A stretch of 64,000 bases of DNA from Flavobacterium salmonis (GCF_903819435.1 NZ_CAIJDP010000090.1:186001-250000), one strand, 5' to 3'. Positions 52,077-61,917 are shown, counted from the first letter of the stretch. Program-made: numbers and translations. Notes: generated by a model from the sequence alone, not told the origin.

Positions 52077-54536
52077 TTATTTTTGAGTATCTCCGTGATT
52101 TCTTTGCGAATCTTTGCGAAAAAATTTTTCAAAATAAACTCCTCCAATTAAAAACAATAACATACCAATTGAACTTGCCAGTGTAATACTGCTACCCGTT
52201 TTAATAACCTGAGGTTCGAATTTAAATTCGATAGTATGTTTTCCACCCGGAATTTCCATAGCTCTTAAAACATAATCAACAGGAAAATGATCTGTTAATT
52301 GACCGTCGATATAAGCATTCCATCCATTTTTATAATACATTTCAGAGAAAACAGCTAAGCCGTCTTTTCCGTTATCCGATTGATATTTGATATAATTTGG
52401 TTTGTATTGAATTACTTTTATTGTTCCGGTTGTATCCCATTGTTTTTTTAATCGGGCACTTCTAAATTTAGCTTCATGTTCATGAACGTTAAAAACCGCA
52501 ACTCTTTTGGTATCAATATGATCCAACGCCTTCATCACATCATCTGGTTTATTTACAAGTTTTACAGTACTCACAAACCAGGCATTTCCATTTGTATTTG
52601 GGTTTACTGTTGGAAATTCTTTTCCTTCCTTATCTGTCTGAATAATGTATTTTACGTTTAACATATCCAAAACTTCCATGTTATTTTTTGCAATCTGATA
52701 ATCAAATAACTGTTGGATTCTTCTTGGTTTAGCAGCATGATATCCTCCTAATGAATTATGAAAATAAGATGCCCGGGCACTTGACATATTTCCGTTTACT
52801 TCGAAAACTCTGTAATGCGTAGTATCTTTTAAAATTTGAGCATCTGAAGGGGTTTCCTGAAATGGAGCTGCAATTTCAACCGGACTCACAAAATCTTTTG
52901 CTGAAACATATTTTTTATCTACAAAAAACAAATCAAAAACCATTAAAATGCCAACGATAATTAAAGTAGTATTCTGAGCCAGTTTATTTTTGATAAAGAG
53001 CCATAAAATCCCAAAAGTCACTACAATAAAAAATCCTGAACGTAATAAATCCGCAGAATACAAAGTCATTCTGTCTTCTTTTAAAGCATCAACAAACCCA
53101 GGACCGTAACTTTCTAAAAAGTAACTGTCACTGCTTCCTGAAAAATGGAAAAATCCTTTTGCAAATACTAAAATTATAATGACTCCCAAACCAAAAACAC
53201 CAGTTTGGATAAGTGCTTTTTGCTGCAATTTAGGCTCTTCTTTTGATTTAAAAAACGATTGCAATCCCATAATTGCCAAAACAGGAAAACATAATTCCAA
53301 GATAACCTGAATCGAAGAAACTGCTCTAAACTTATCGTACATCGGAACGTAATCAATAAAAAAGTCAGTTAATAATGAGAAGTTTTTTCCCCAGGAAAGC
53401 ACTAATGAAAATAATGCTCCTCCTAGGAATACATACTTTATTTTTCTGTCATCAATAAACAATGCTAAAATACCTAAAAAGAAAACCACAACACCGATGT
53501 AAGCAGGAGCAGCTACAATAGGCTGGTCGCCCCAATAAGTAGGCATTCCTGACACAAAATCCTGTGCTTGTGTAGAAGGAACTCCCTGCTCGGTCATAAA
53601 TGAGTACATACGGCTGTCAGTTCCTACATTTTCATGATTAGAACCACCAAAAAGTCTTGGTGCAATAAGATTAAAACTTTCAGCAATTCCGTAACTGTAT
53701 TCTGTAATATATTCACGGCTTAAGGCATTTTCATTGGTTTTCTTAGATCCATCGGGATTAAAAGTTAACTCACTATTGCTACGCGTGCTAAACTTAGCAT
53801 ATTCACTTGTAGCTAATAAATTAGTAGCATTTGCACCAATTGCTAAAATTCCGGCAATGGCCAAAACACCAATTGAGGTTAAAAATCCTTTATATTCTTT
53901 TTCTTTAATGAATTGAAAAGTATAGTACCCTGAAAGTATAAGAAGGAAAATTAATAAATAATAAGTCATTTGAAAATGGTTTGCATTCACTTCTAATGCA
54001 ACCGCAAACATGGTAAGCAGTCCTCCCCAAATGTATTTTTTTTGAAAAACTAATATAAAACCTGCGATAACCAAAGGCATATATGCAATTGCATGTGCCT
54101 TTGCATTATGACCAACCCCAAGAATTATAATTAAATAGGTTGAAAAACCAAAAGCTATTGCACCAATAAATGCTTTTAAAGGATCTGTTTTTAAAACCAA
54201 AAGCAAACCGTAAAAACCTAAGAAATATAAAAATAAATAATCAGCAGGACGTGGTAAAAAACGCAAAACATCATCTAACTTACCTATAAAGTCATTTGGA
54301 TAATTTGCTCCTAACTGATAAGTCGGCATTCCTCCAAAAGCAGAGTTTGTCCAATACGGCTCTGATTTTTCAACAGCTCTAAAATCATTTTGTTCTTTTG
54401 CCATTCCGGTATATTGAGCAATATCGGATTGGAAAATTTGTTTTCCCTGTAAAACCGGGTAAAAATAAATTAGGGAAACTAAAATAAAACCCAATATAAC
54501 AAGGGCATGCGGATAGAACTTATTTACTATTTTCAA
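52077..54536 (-). CDS. YfhO-family membrane protein
   Basis: This 819-residue protein has about 12-13 membrane helices, starting at residue 11 (LVILGFILVSLIYFYPVL), and a large periplasmic C-terminal region (about 545-780) before a final helix (about 785-803). The YfhO (DUF6541-like) family is related to GT-C enzymes; in Bacillus, YfhO is linked to glycosylation of lipoteichoic acid. The segments SDIAQYTGMAKEQNDFR and YWTNSAFGGMPTYQLGANYP near the N-terminus look like the acidic GT-C loop. It may transfer sugars from a lipid carrier. It lies 51 bases after the DUF4834 gene. Confidence 0.85.
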   Translation of the reverse strand: MKIVNKFYPHALVILGFILVSLIYFYPVLQGKQIFQSDIAQYTGMAKEQNDFRAVEKSEPYWTNSAFGGMPTYQLGANYPNDFIGKLDDVLRFLPRPADYLFLYFLGFYGLLLVLKTDPLKAFIGAIAFGFSTYLIIILGVGHNAKAHAIAYMPLVIAGFILVFQKKYIWGGLLTMFAVALEVNANHFQMTYYLLIFLLILSGYYTFQFIKEKEYKGFLTSIGVLAIAGILAIGANATNLLATSEYAKFSTRSNSELTFNPDGSKKTNENALSREYITEYSYGIAESFNLIAPRLFGGSNHENVGTDSRMYSFMTEQGVPSTQAQDFVSGMPTYWGDQPIVAAPAYIGVVVFFLGILALFIDDRKIKYVFLGGALFSLVLSWGKNFSLLTDFFIDYVPMYDKFRAVSSIQVILELCFPVLAIMGLQSFFKSKEEPKLQQKALIQTGVFGLGVIIILVFAKGFFHFSGSSDSYFLESYGPGFVDALKEDRMTLYSADLLRSGFFIVVTFGILWLFIKNKLAQNTTLIIVGILMVFDLFFVDKKYVSAKDFVSPVEIAAPFQETPSDAQILKDTTHYRVFEVNGNMSSARASYFHNSLGGYHAAKPRRIQQLFDYQIAKNNMEVLDMLNVKYIIQTDKEGKEFPTVNPNTNGNAWFVSTVKLVNKPDDVMKALDHIDTKRVAVFNVHEHEAKFRSARLKKQWDTTGTIKVIQYKPNYIKYQSDNGKDGLAVFSEMYYKNGWNAYIDGQLTDHFPVDYVLRAMEIPGGKHTIEFKFEPQVIKTGSSITLASSIGMLLFLIGGVYFEKFFRKDSQRNHGDTQK

Positions 54537-54587
54537 TTTAGGTTGGTTTGGTTAAATGATGAATCCTGATTATTTCAGGGTACAAAC

Positions 54588-54869
54588 TTAATCTATTTCT
54601 TCGTAATCAACATAATCGCCCACTTTTTTGGTTTCGCGCGGATTTTTAGCATTAGTCGTATTAATGATTATTTCATCATTATTGACTTGCGTTTTTTGCC
54701 ATGTATTGTCCTGACTATATTGTTGTTGTCTAGAAAAATTCTCTCCTGCTTTTTCAACCGCTTTTTTTACAAGAACAGGCAAAAAGATTCTGGCTAAAAA
54801 TTTAAAAATATAATAAAAAGCTATAATACCTATGATAATTCTTAAGCCTGTAAATGATGCTTCTTGCAT
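54588..54869 (-). CDS. DUF4834 family protein
   Basis: A 93-residue protein with one membrane helix near the N-terminus (about 8-32: LRIIIGIIAFYYIFKFLARIFLP) and a charged cytoplasmic tail ending EIIINTTNAKNPRETKKVGDYVDYEEID. This end pattern is typical of DUF4834 in Bacteroidota. Its function is unknown; it leads the YfhO-GT4-flippase run on the minus strand. It is transcribed divergently from the outer-membrane protein at 54993, and a TAATTTTG at 54894-54887 could be its -7 element. Confidence 0.8.
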   Translation of the reverse strand: MQEASFTGLRIIIGIIAFYYIFKFLARIFLPVLVKKAVEKAGENFSRQQQYSQDNTWQKTQVNNDEIIINTTNAKNPRETKKVGDYVDYEEID

Positions 54870-54949
54870 AATCGTTTAATTTTTTTCAAAATTAATAAAA
54901 CCATTGTTCAAAATTAAAATATCAATCTTAAATAAATAATAAAATATAG

Positions 54950-54957
54950 TACATTTG
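54950..54957 (+). promoter_or_regulatory. Putative -7 element for the gene at 54993
   Basis: TACATTTG fits TAnnTTTG and lies 35 bases before the ATG. No clear -33 element is present at the usual distance. Confidence 0.4.
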
Positions 54958-54992
54958 AAAACGTTATTACTTTTTAATCAAAAAATACATAT

Positions 54993-56036
54993 ATGTTAAA
55001 AATTAAAAACTTTTTGATAGCTTGCCTATTTTTATTCCCACAATACTTTTTTGCACAATATACAGATGTTATAAATTCAAATCGCCCAGGAGAAACCATG
55101 TCGGCTTTCTCTGTTGGAAAATCCGTAATTCAGGCTGAAGTTGGTCTGTATGGCATAAATGAAAAACATGATGTACAGAATTATGAAGCTACTGGTTTTG
55201 GAACTGATTTCACACTTCGCTGGGGTCTTTTTTTAGAACAGCTGGAATTTATCGCAGATATTCAGTATCAAAATGAAACCTTCACAACACCGGTAACCAG
55301 TTTTAAGAAAAGTAATTTTAAGCAGACTAATTTAGGTGCTAAATATTTAATTTATGATCCTTTCAAAAACTATAAAGGTGATGTTAATATTTACAGTTAC
55401 GGCCCAAGTAAAAAATTTAAATGGCGCCAATTAATTCCTGCAGTTTCAATCTTTGCAGGAGCTAATTTTGTTTATAAAAATAATCCCTATGCATACAATT
55501 CAAATACACTCAATTTTTATTCAAATGAATCCGGCTTTTCTCCAAAAATAATGTTGATGACCCAAAATCATTTTGGTGATGGAAGATGGGTATTAGTATC
55601 TAATATTATTGCAGATTATATAGGTACTGATAACTCCGGATATGGATACATTTTAACTTTAACAAGAGGTTTTAACAGTAAATGGTCCGGTTTTGTAGAA
55701 AATCAGGCTTATAAAAGCGATTTATATAGCGATCTAATCGTAAGAGGCGGAGCAGCTTATTTATTATCAAGAAACGTACAGGTTGATGCATCAATAAGCA
55801 AAAATTTAAAAAATACTCCTTCATTACTTTACGGTGGAATTGGTTTTTCTATACGCTATGATGACAAACATAAAGAAGAACTAACAAGAGTAGGTAAACC
55901 CAAAAAGCCTAAAAAGGATAAGAAAGATAAACTTACAAAAGAAGAACAAGAGGCACTCGAAAAAACGCAAAAAGAAGAAGACTATCAGGAAAAAGAGCGC
56001 AAAAGAAAAGCAAAATATGAGAAGAAAAAAAAATAG
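54993..56036 (+). CDS. Outer-membrane transporter-like protein with lysine-rich tail
   Basis: A 347-residue exported protein: signal peptide (about 1-21, ending YFFAQ), then a beta-rich region (about 25-290) resembling the 'putative MetA-pathway of phenol degradation' transporter-like barrels (NRPGETMSAFSVGKSVIQAE at its start, VGLYG following). The last roughly 50 residues are almost all lysine, glutamate and aspartate, starting KPKKPKKDKKDK and ending KYEKKKK. That tail is unusual for an outer-membrane barrel and would probably lie in the periplasm, perhaps touching peptidoglycan or another protein. Substrate unknown. Confidence 0.75.
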   Translation: MLKIKNFLIACLFLFPQYFFAQYTDVINSNRPGETMSAFSVGKSVIQAEVGLYGINEKHDVQNYEATGFGTDFTLRWGLFLEQLEFIADIQYQNETFTTPVTSFKKSNFKQTNLGAKYLIYDPFKNYKGDVNIYSYGPSKKFKWRQLIPAVSIFAGANFVYKNNPYAYNSNTLNFYSNESGFSPKIMLMTQNHFGDGRWVLVSNIIADYIGTDNSGYGYILTLTRGFNSKWSGFVENQAYKSDLYSDLIVRGGAAYLLSRNVQVDASISKNLKNTPSLLYGGIGFSIRYDDKHKEELTRVGKPKKPKKDKKDKLTKEEQEALEKTQKEEDYQEKERKRKAKYEKKKK

Positions 56037-56083
56037 CTTTTTTCAAATCCTTTTAATTTCTTAAAATAATAAAAACAAGTTTA

Positions 56084-57214
56084 ATGATTACAATTAAAGA
56101 AGCCAAAACAAAAAAGGAATTAACCGAATACATTAAATTTCCTTTTGCTTTATATAAGGATAACCCATATTGGGTACCTCCTATTATTGCAGATGAATTA
56201 GAGTCCTTTGACAAGACGAAAAACCCAGCTTTTGATAATGCAGAGGCCTATTTTTATATCGCCTATAAAAACAATGAAATTGCAGGACGAATTACAGCCA
56301 TTATTAATTGGGCAGAAGTCAACAACCAGCAAAAAAAGAAAGTTCGCTTTGGATGGTTTGATGTTATAGATGACATCGAAGTAACTAAAGCTTTACTGGA
56401 AAAAGTGCATGAACTGGGCAAACAAAACAACCTGGAACACATGGAAGGCCCAATGGGATTTTCAAATTTAGATAAAGTAGGAGTTCTAACAGAAGGTTTT
56501 GATCAAATAGGAACAATGATTACCTGGTATAACAATCCTTATTATGTCACCCATTTTGAACAGTTAGGTTTTCAGATCGAGAAAGAATACATTGAAAGTA
56601 TTTTTCCGTTTTCAAATGTAAAACCAGAATTTTTCCTGAAAGCACAAGAACTCATCAAAAAAAGATATGGCTTAAAATCGTTAACTTTTACAAAGACGAA
56701 AGACATTATGCCACATGTTGACAAAATGTTTGATTTATTTAATGAATCTTACGAAAAGTTAGCTTCATTTGTAGCGATATCCGATGTCCAAAAAGAATAT
56801 TTCAAAAAAAAATATATTAGTTTCATTAACCCGGAATATATCAAATTTGTTGTTGATAAAGATGATAAATTAATTGCTTTCAGCATCGTAATGCCTAGTT
56901 TTACAGAAGCACTACAAAAGATAAAAGGCAAGCTTTTTCCATTTGGATTTCTTCATTTATTAAAAGCACGAAAACATAGTAAAGACGTTGTTTTTTATCT
57001 TATCGGAGTACATCCGGACTATCAAAACAAAGGAGTTACAGCGATTATTTTTGATGAATATTATAAAACTTTCTCCGAAAAAGGAATTCAAAATTGTATC
57101 AGAACACCTGAACTATTAGAAAACAATGCTATTCATTTACTATGGAAAAACTTTGATCCAAAAATTCACTGCCAAAGAAAAACATATCGAAAAGATTTGT
57201 CCCAATGGACATAA
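56084..57214 (+). CDS. GNAT-superfamily-like protein
   Basis: This 376-residue cytoplasmic protein has a double-domain acyltransferase look. The N-terminal half carries YKDNPYWVPPIIADE and AYKNNEIAGRITAIIN, while the C-terminal half has the acetyl-CoA motif-A-like segment GVHPDYQNKGVTAIIFDEYYK (Q-N-K-G). Related Bacteroidota proteins are often called N-acetyltransferases; I have also seen the label GTP cyclohydrolase, which is not supported by motifs. The substrate is unknown. It lies 47 bases after the outer-membrane protein gene and is followed by a strong hairpin. Confidence 0.8.
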   Translation: MITIKEAKTKKELTEYIKFPFALYKDNPYWVPPIIADELESFDKTKNPAFDNAEAYFYIAYKNNEIAGRITAIINWAEVNNQQKKKVRFGWFDVIDDIEVTKALLEKVHELGKQNNLEHMEGPMGFSNLDKVGVLTEGFDQIGTMITWYNNPYYVTHFEQLGFQIEKEYIESIFPFSNVKPEFFLKAQELIKKRYGLKSLTFTKTKDIMPHVDKMFDLFNESYEKLASFVAISDVQKEYFKKKYISFINPEYIKFVVDKDDKLIAFSIVMPSFTEALQKIKGKLFPFGFLHLLKARKHSKDVVFYLIGVHPDYQNKGVTAIIFDEYYKTFSEKGIQNCIRTPELLENNAIHLLWKNFDPKIHCQRKTYRKDLSQWT

Positions 57215-57246
57215 CGATAATTCTTATTTACAAAGATTTATATATC

Positions 57247-57282
57247 AAAAAAGGTCGAAATTAGATAATTTCGACCTTTTTT
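57247..57282. terminator. Bidirectional terminator before yidC
   Basis: AAAAAAGGTCGAAATT (57247-57262) pairs with AATTTCGACCTTTTTT (57267-57282), a 16-bp stem with a four-base loop between convergent genes. Confidence 0.88.
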
Positions 57283-57297
57283 TAATTCTGTAAAAGA

Positions 57298-59208
57298 TTA
57301 TTTCTTTTTATTTTGAGTTTTTTTAGCTGCTTCCTGCTGCTCCATAACTTCCTGAAGACGCTGTTGAAACTTGCTTGGTTTTTTAGGCTCTTTTTGTTTA
57401 TTTTCCTGAATCTGAGCATGAATTTTATCAGTATCAACAATATAGTTTTTAATTACAAACATGATCCCTATTGTAATTAAATTCGAAATAAAGTTATACA
57501 AACTCAATCCGGCACCATAGCTATTAAAGAAAATCAACATCATTAATGGTGAAACGTAAATCATGATCTTCATCATCTTCGCCATATCTGGCATACCTTC
57601 CTGCTGTGGAGCTGCCATTTGCTGATCGCCTGAAGTCATTTTCATATAGAAGAAAATTGCAATTGCTGCCAGGATTGGAAACAAACTGATATGATCTCCA
57701 TATAATGGAATATGAAATGGCAATTTTACAACCGAGTCAAAAGAAGACAAATCATTTGCCCAAAGAAAACCTTTCTGTCTTAGTTCAAAAGCTGACGGAA
57801 AGAACTGAAACGATGCATACATAAAAGGAAGCTGAATCAATGCAGGAATACATCCAGCCATTGGGTTTACGCCCGCTTTGTTATATAGCTTCATTGTTTC
57901 CTGTTGTTTCTTCATTGGGTCTTTTTTGAATTTTTCTCCCAACTCTGTAATTTCAGGACGCAAGACTTTCATTTTAGCCTGCGATAAAAATGACTTATAA
58001 GTAATTGGCGACATGGCCAATTTAATAAGAATAGTAAAAATAATAATGGCAATTCCTAATGACAATCCAATTGTTGAGCTCAGGAATCCAAATAGCGGGA
58101 TAAAAACCCATTTGTTAATCCATCCGAAAATTCCCCAACCTAACGGAATAATTTTTTCGAAATTTTTATCGTACGATTTTAATACTTTATAATCAGCAGG
58201 TCCAAAATACCAGCTCATTTTATAATCAATCTCTCCGTTAGAAAATGCTAAAGGAACAGTTGCTTTAAATTGCTTTGTAAAAACTGTATCGATTTTTTCA
58301 TCTTTAACCAAATTCTCAGAAACTAACTGTGATTTTTCGAAAGAAGTATTTGTTTGTAAGATTGTAGTAAAAAAATGTTGCTTAAACGCTATATAGTCAA
58401 CTTTTTCGGGCTTTTCTTCTTTATGATCACCTTGACCTACATAACTTTCTTTTCCTTCTTCGTAATTGTAGTAGATTTCAGCGTAACGATTCTCATAAGA
58501 AATGCTTTTTTCATTTCTGTAAGTTTTTAAATCCCATTGTAAATCTAATGGCTTAGAAGAATTCAAAACTTTATTTAGTCCCTGAGAACGAACATCAAAA
58601 CCAACTAAATAATCGTTTGGTTTCAGGATATATTTATATTCTAAAAACTCGTTAGCTCCAGCTTTCAAACGCATTGATAAAATTTGATCTGCACCAACTT
58701 TAGTTACTGTTGGCTCAAAAAACAAATCTTTAGAATTTAAAGTCCTGTTATCCGTTGTCTGTAACTGAATATTTAAATTAGAATTATTGTCTTTAATCAA
58801 TTCTACTAATTGTTTAGAACCTTTTTCAAATCTTTCAAACTCCTTTAATGTTGCTTCAACAATATAACCGCCTTTGTTAGCAATTTTAAGTTTAATCTTT
58901 TCGTTTTCGATAGTTGTATAAGCTTCTTTTGCAGACGGAAGTGTAGCCGAGTAAGCAAAACCCCCTAATGTTTTTTGCAATTGTGCCAGCTGAACAGTAT
59001 CTCCAGGAGTTGCAGCAATAGGCAAAACAGCAGTTTTAGTTTTATCCGCTTTCCCCTGAGCTTGTTGTTTAGCGACTAATTCTTTCTTGGCTTTTTCAGC
59101 AGCAATCTCTTTTTCAGAAGGCTTATTCTGGTACATAATCCAAATAAGGATTCCAAATATCAATACAAAACCAATGATTGAATTAAGGTCAAATTTTTTT
59201 TCTTCCAT
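57298..59208 (-). CDS. yidC: Membrane protein insertase YidC
   Basis: The 636-residue insertase places proteins in the inner membrane, alone or with SecYEG. It has an N-terminal helix (about 9-25), a large periplasmic beta domain (about 85-345), then the conserved five-helix core: LGIAIIIFTILIKLAMSPITYKSFLSQAKMKVL carries the hydrophilic-groove region, followed by PMAGCIPALIQLPFMYASFQFF and later helices near MIYVSPLMMLIFFNSYGAGLSLYN. It ends in a lysine-rich tail (KKTQNKKK) that may contact ribosomes. pyrG lies 80 bases upstream on the same strand and is likely cotranscribed. Confidence 0.95.
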   Translation of the reverse strand: MEEKKFDLNSIIGFVLIFGILIWIMYQNKPSEKEIAAEKAKKELVAKQQAQGKADKTKTAVLPIAATPGDTVQLAQLQKTLGGFAYSATLPSAKEAYTTIENEKIKLKIANKGGYIVEATLKEFERFEKGSKQLVELIKDNNSNLNIQLQTTDNRTLNSKDLFFEPTVTKVGADQILSMRLKAGANEFLEYKYILKPNDYLVGFDVRSQGLNKVLNSSKPLDLQWDLKTYRNEKSISYENRYAEIYYNYEEGKESYVGQGDHKEEKPEKVDYIAFKQHFFTTILQTNTSFEKSQLVSENLVKDEKIDTVFTKQFKATVPLAFSNGEIDYKMSWYFGPADYKVLKSYDKNFEKIIPLGWGIFGWINKWVFIPLFGFLSSTIGLSLGIAIIIFTILIKLAMSPITYKSFLSQAKMKVLRPEITELGEKFKKDPMKKQQETMKLYNKAGVNPMAGCIPALIQLPFMYASFQFFPSAFELRQKGFLWANDLSSFDSVVKLPFHIPLYGDHISLFPILAAIAIFFYMKMTSGDQQMAAPQQEGMPDMAKMMKIMIYVSPLMMLIFFNSYGAGLSLYNFISNLITIGIMFVIKNYIVDTDKIHAQIQENKQKEPKKPSKFQQRLQEVMEQQEAAKKTQNKKK

Positions 59209-59288
59209 TATAGTTTAAAAAAGTTATTCGTTTTAGAGTATTAGTTATGAGTTTTACTCAAAAGTTACACCCTTCAGTAATATTAATA

Positions 59289-60902
59289 TTATTTTTTATG
59301 CGTATTTACAGCTGCAGCCACAAAATTCACAAAAATTGGATGTGGGTTTGCTACAGTACTTTTATATTCAGGATGGTATTGTACACCAATGAAAAATGGA
59401 TGGTTTTCAAGTTCTACAATTTCTACCAAACCAGTATCAGGGTTAACTCCCGATGCAATTAAGCCCGCTTTTACTAATTCCTCTTTATATTTATTGTTGA
59501 ATTCATAACGATGGCGATGACGCTCAGAAATCGTTTTTTCACTATAAATTCTGTGTGCCAGCGTATTTGGTTTAATATCGCATTTCCATGCTCCAAGTCG
59601 CATTGTTCCTCCTTTATCTGTAACTGTTTTTTGGTCTTCCATCAAATTTACCACAGGATGTTTGGTTTTATCATTCATCTCGGTAGAATTCGCTTCAGCA
59701 TAGCCCAAAATATTTCTTGAATATTCGATAACCGACATTTGCATTCCTAAACAAATTCCGAAAAATGGAATATTATTTTCACGTGCAAAACGAACTGCCT
59801 CAATCTTCCCTTCAATACCTCTTTCACCAAAACCGGGAGCGACTAAAACACCGTCAAGAGGACCTAATTTTTCTTCAACATTATCAATATTGATATGTTC
59901 TGAGTGTATAGAAATTACATTCACTTTAGTTTCATTTGCAGCACCGGCATGAATAAAAGCTTCTAAAATAGATTTGTAACAATCCTGCATTTCTACATAT
60001 TTCCCAATCAAACCAATATTTACGGTCTGTTTAGGATTTTTTAATCGGCGTAAAAAAGTGTTCCATGTTTTTAAATCCGGAGCAGCTTTTTTAGGTAAAT
60101 CTAATTTTTTTAAAGCCACAACATCTAATCCCTCTTCAAGCATTAAATTTGGAACTTCATATATTGTTGAAGCATCGATAGATTGAATAACTGCTTCTTT
60201 TTTTACATTACAAAACAAAGCCAATTTATTGCGCAATTCCTGAGACAATTCGTGCTCTGTTCTGCAAACCAAAATATCTGCTTTAATACCACTTTCCATC
60301 AACGTTTTTACAGAGTGCTGTGTTGGTTTTGTTTTTAACTCACCGGCAGCAGCCAAAAATGGTACTAAAGTTAAATGAATTACAATTCCATTATTTTCAC
60401 CCAATTCCCAAACTAATTGACGAACAGATTCTATATAAGGCAACGATTCAATATCACCCACAGTTCCGCCAATTTCAGTAATAACAATATCATAATCACC
60501 TGATTTACCAAGCAATTGCATTCTGTCTTTAATTTCATTTGTAATATGAGGAACAACCTGAACCGTTTTTCCCAAAAACTCTCCTCTTCTTTCTTTTTCA
60601 ATAACCGAAAGATAAACTCTTCCTGTAGTAACGTTATTCGCCTGAGAAGTAGGAACATTCAAAAAACGCTCGTAATGACCTAAATCCAAATCAGTTTCTG
60701 CACCATCGTCCGTTACATAACATTCTCCGTGTTCGTACGGATTCAATGTTCCCGGATCTACATTAATATATGGGTCAAATTTCTGAATAGTGGTACGATA
60801 TCCTCTTCCTTGTAACAATTTAGCCAAAGATGCCGCAATAATTCCTTTTCCTAATGAAGAGGTCACACCTCCTGTAACAAAAATATATTTTGTTTGATTC
60901 AT
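59289..60902 (-). CDS. pyrG: CTP synthase
   Basis: This 537-residue enzyme makes CTP from UTP using glutamine and ATP. The synthase P-loop is TGGVTSSLGKGI, followed by the conserved DPYINVDPGTLNPYEHGE segment. The glutamine amidotransferase half has the cysteine in FFGICLGMQ and the His-Glu pair in QYHPEY. Start 60902 (MNQTKYIFVTGG) is chosen over 60944: the longer form would put 14 unusual residues ahead of the normal N-terminus, and its start lies inside the predicted -7 element at 60942-60949. It is followed by yidC. Confidence 0.96.
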   Translation of the reverse strand: MNQTKYIFVTGGVTSSLGKGIIAASLAKLLQGRGYRTTIQKFDPYINVDPGTLNPYEHGECYVTDDGAETDLDLGHYERFLNVPTSQANNVTTGRVYLSVIEKERRGEFLGKTVQVVPHITNEIKDRMQLLGKSGDYDIVITEIGGTVGDIESLPYIESVRQLVWELGENNGIVIHLTLVPFLAAAGELKTKPTQHSVKTLMESGIKADILVCRTEHELSQELRNKLALFCNVKKEAVIQSIDASTIYEVPNLMLEEGLDVVALKKLDLPKKAAPDLKTWNTFLRRLKNPKQTVNIGLIGKYVEMQDCYKSILEAFIHAGAANETKVNVISIHSEHINIDNVEEKLGPLDGVLVAPGFGERGIEGKIEAVRFARENNIPFFGICLGMQMSVIEYSRNILGYAEANSTEMNDKTKHPVVNLMEDQKTVTDKGGTMRLGAWKCDIKPNTLAHRIYSEKTISERHRHRYEFNNKYKEELVKAGLIASGVNPDTGLVEIVELENHPFFIGVQYHPEYKSTVANPHPIFVNFVAAAVNTHKK

Positions 60903-60941
60903 TCTGTAGTTGTTTGTATTGTAGTTGTGTAAAAAACTTGG

Positions 60942-60949
60942 CAAAAGTA
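60942..60949 (-). promoter_or_regulatory. Putative -7 element for pyrG-yidC
   Basis: TACTTTTG on the minus strand (60949-60942) fits TAnnTTTG exactly and lies 39 bases before the pyrG ATG. A TTG 14 bases upstream is too close to be a standard -33 element. Confidence 0.5.
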
Positions 60950-61090
60950 CAAATTAAATTAGACAATTTCTCTATTCAGGAATGAGATAATTTTGCAAAT
61001 TTTCAGGTAGAAGACGAATTGTTTCCATAATCAATATTTTCTATCTCACAATTCTTATTTTTTTAAACAATCATCTGATTTTAGAAACAA

Positions 61091-61486
61091 TTAAATCAAT
61101 ACTAAATCATAAAATGAAAAAAGAAAGAACAGCAAACTAAAAATTACATCAGAAAAAATTAACAATTTAAAATTAGACAATTTGACAATGACATTTAAAA
61201 AAAACCTAACTATCAATTGAACAAGGAAAAATAAAAAAACTTTTATGCTATAAACATTAAACAGTATTGCTTTCTCAAAATTCAATCTCAGAATCTGCGA
61301 AAAAGCTCTTGTCAAGCCACGGCTTTTACAATAAGTTTGCGGTAATCCATCACAGGAAGAGCTCAATCTAAAACTCATATAAGGTGATAAGTAAGAATAC
61401 AAAAAAATAAACATAATTAACAGTGCAAAAATTATGTTTATCTTTTTATAAGATTCCTGTTCGTAAGAAGATTTGATCTGTGGCAC
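61091..61486 (-). CDS. DUF2752 family membrane protein
   Basis: A 131-residue membrane protein with helices at about 16-34, 77-97 and 110-130. The DUF2752 core is seen as LPQTYCKSRGLTRAFSQILRLNFEKAILFN, matching the family pattern of a cysteine, then G-L-T-R, then a hydrophobic segment ending in N. Function is unknown. It starts 17 bases after the DUF4190 gene, so the two are probably cotranscribed, a pairing of two small membrane proteins. The 187 bases downstream to pyrG hold nothing I can name apart from the pyrG promoter. Confidence 0.82.
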   Translation of the reverse strand: MPQIKSSYEQESYKKINIIFALLIMFIFLYSYLSPYMSFRLSSSCDGLPQTYCKSRGLTRAFSQILRLNFEKAILFNVYSIKVFLFFLVQLIVRFFLNVIVKLSNFKLLIFSDVIFSLLFFLFSFYDLVLI

Positions 61487-61503
61487 TAAAAGTGTAATTA
61501 TTT

Positions 61504-61917
61504 TTATTCTTCAACCGTAACAGTAGTATCTGTTACAATATGCGCTTCTTTATTTAATGAATCTTGTATTTCTATTTTTTTCGCTTCTACTTTTATAGAA
61601 TCGATAGCATCAGATATCTCATCTTTATGAGCAATAGCAGTTGCGCCAATAGTTCCTACTACGATTAAAACCCAAATAATTACAAATACTGTAGCAGCAA
61701 TTCCAAGAATCAAACCTGCTTTTGGCATTGTTGTAGATGCATTTTCTTTTTTAGCCTGAGACACTCCAATTGCCCCTAAAACTATTGCCAGCACTCCGAA
61801 GATGATTGCAATTAAACCAAAACAAGGAATAAAAGCCGTAATGGTACCAATTATACCTAATATTAAAGCAGCAACGCCCATTCCCTGACCTGCATTTGAT
61901 TGTAAATTTTTTTCCAT
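61504..61917 (-). CDS. DUF4190 domain membrane protein
   Basis: The 137-residue protein has the DUF4190 hallmark of two helices joined by a short charged loop: GMGVAALILGIIGTITAFIPCF and following, then GVSQAKKENASTTMPKAGLILGIAATVFVIIW. A C-terminal tail (about 95-137) is charged and probably soluble. Function is unknown; such proteins may act as small membrane adaptors. It comes first in the pair with the DUF2752 gene, with a -7-like element 22 bases before its ATG. Confidence 0.85.
   Translation of the reverse strand: MEKNLQSNAGQGMGVAALILGIIGTITAFIPCFGLIAIIFGVLAIVLGAIGVSQAKKENASTTMPKAGLILGIAATVFVIIWVLIVVGTIGATAIAHKDEISDAIDSIKVEAKKIEIQDSLNKEAHIVTDTTVTVEE

Noticed and set aside
60903..60944. 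Longer N-terminus for pyrG
   Set aside because: The extra 14 residues overlap a perfect -7 promoter element and precede the normal CTP synthase start.
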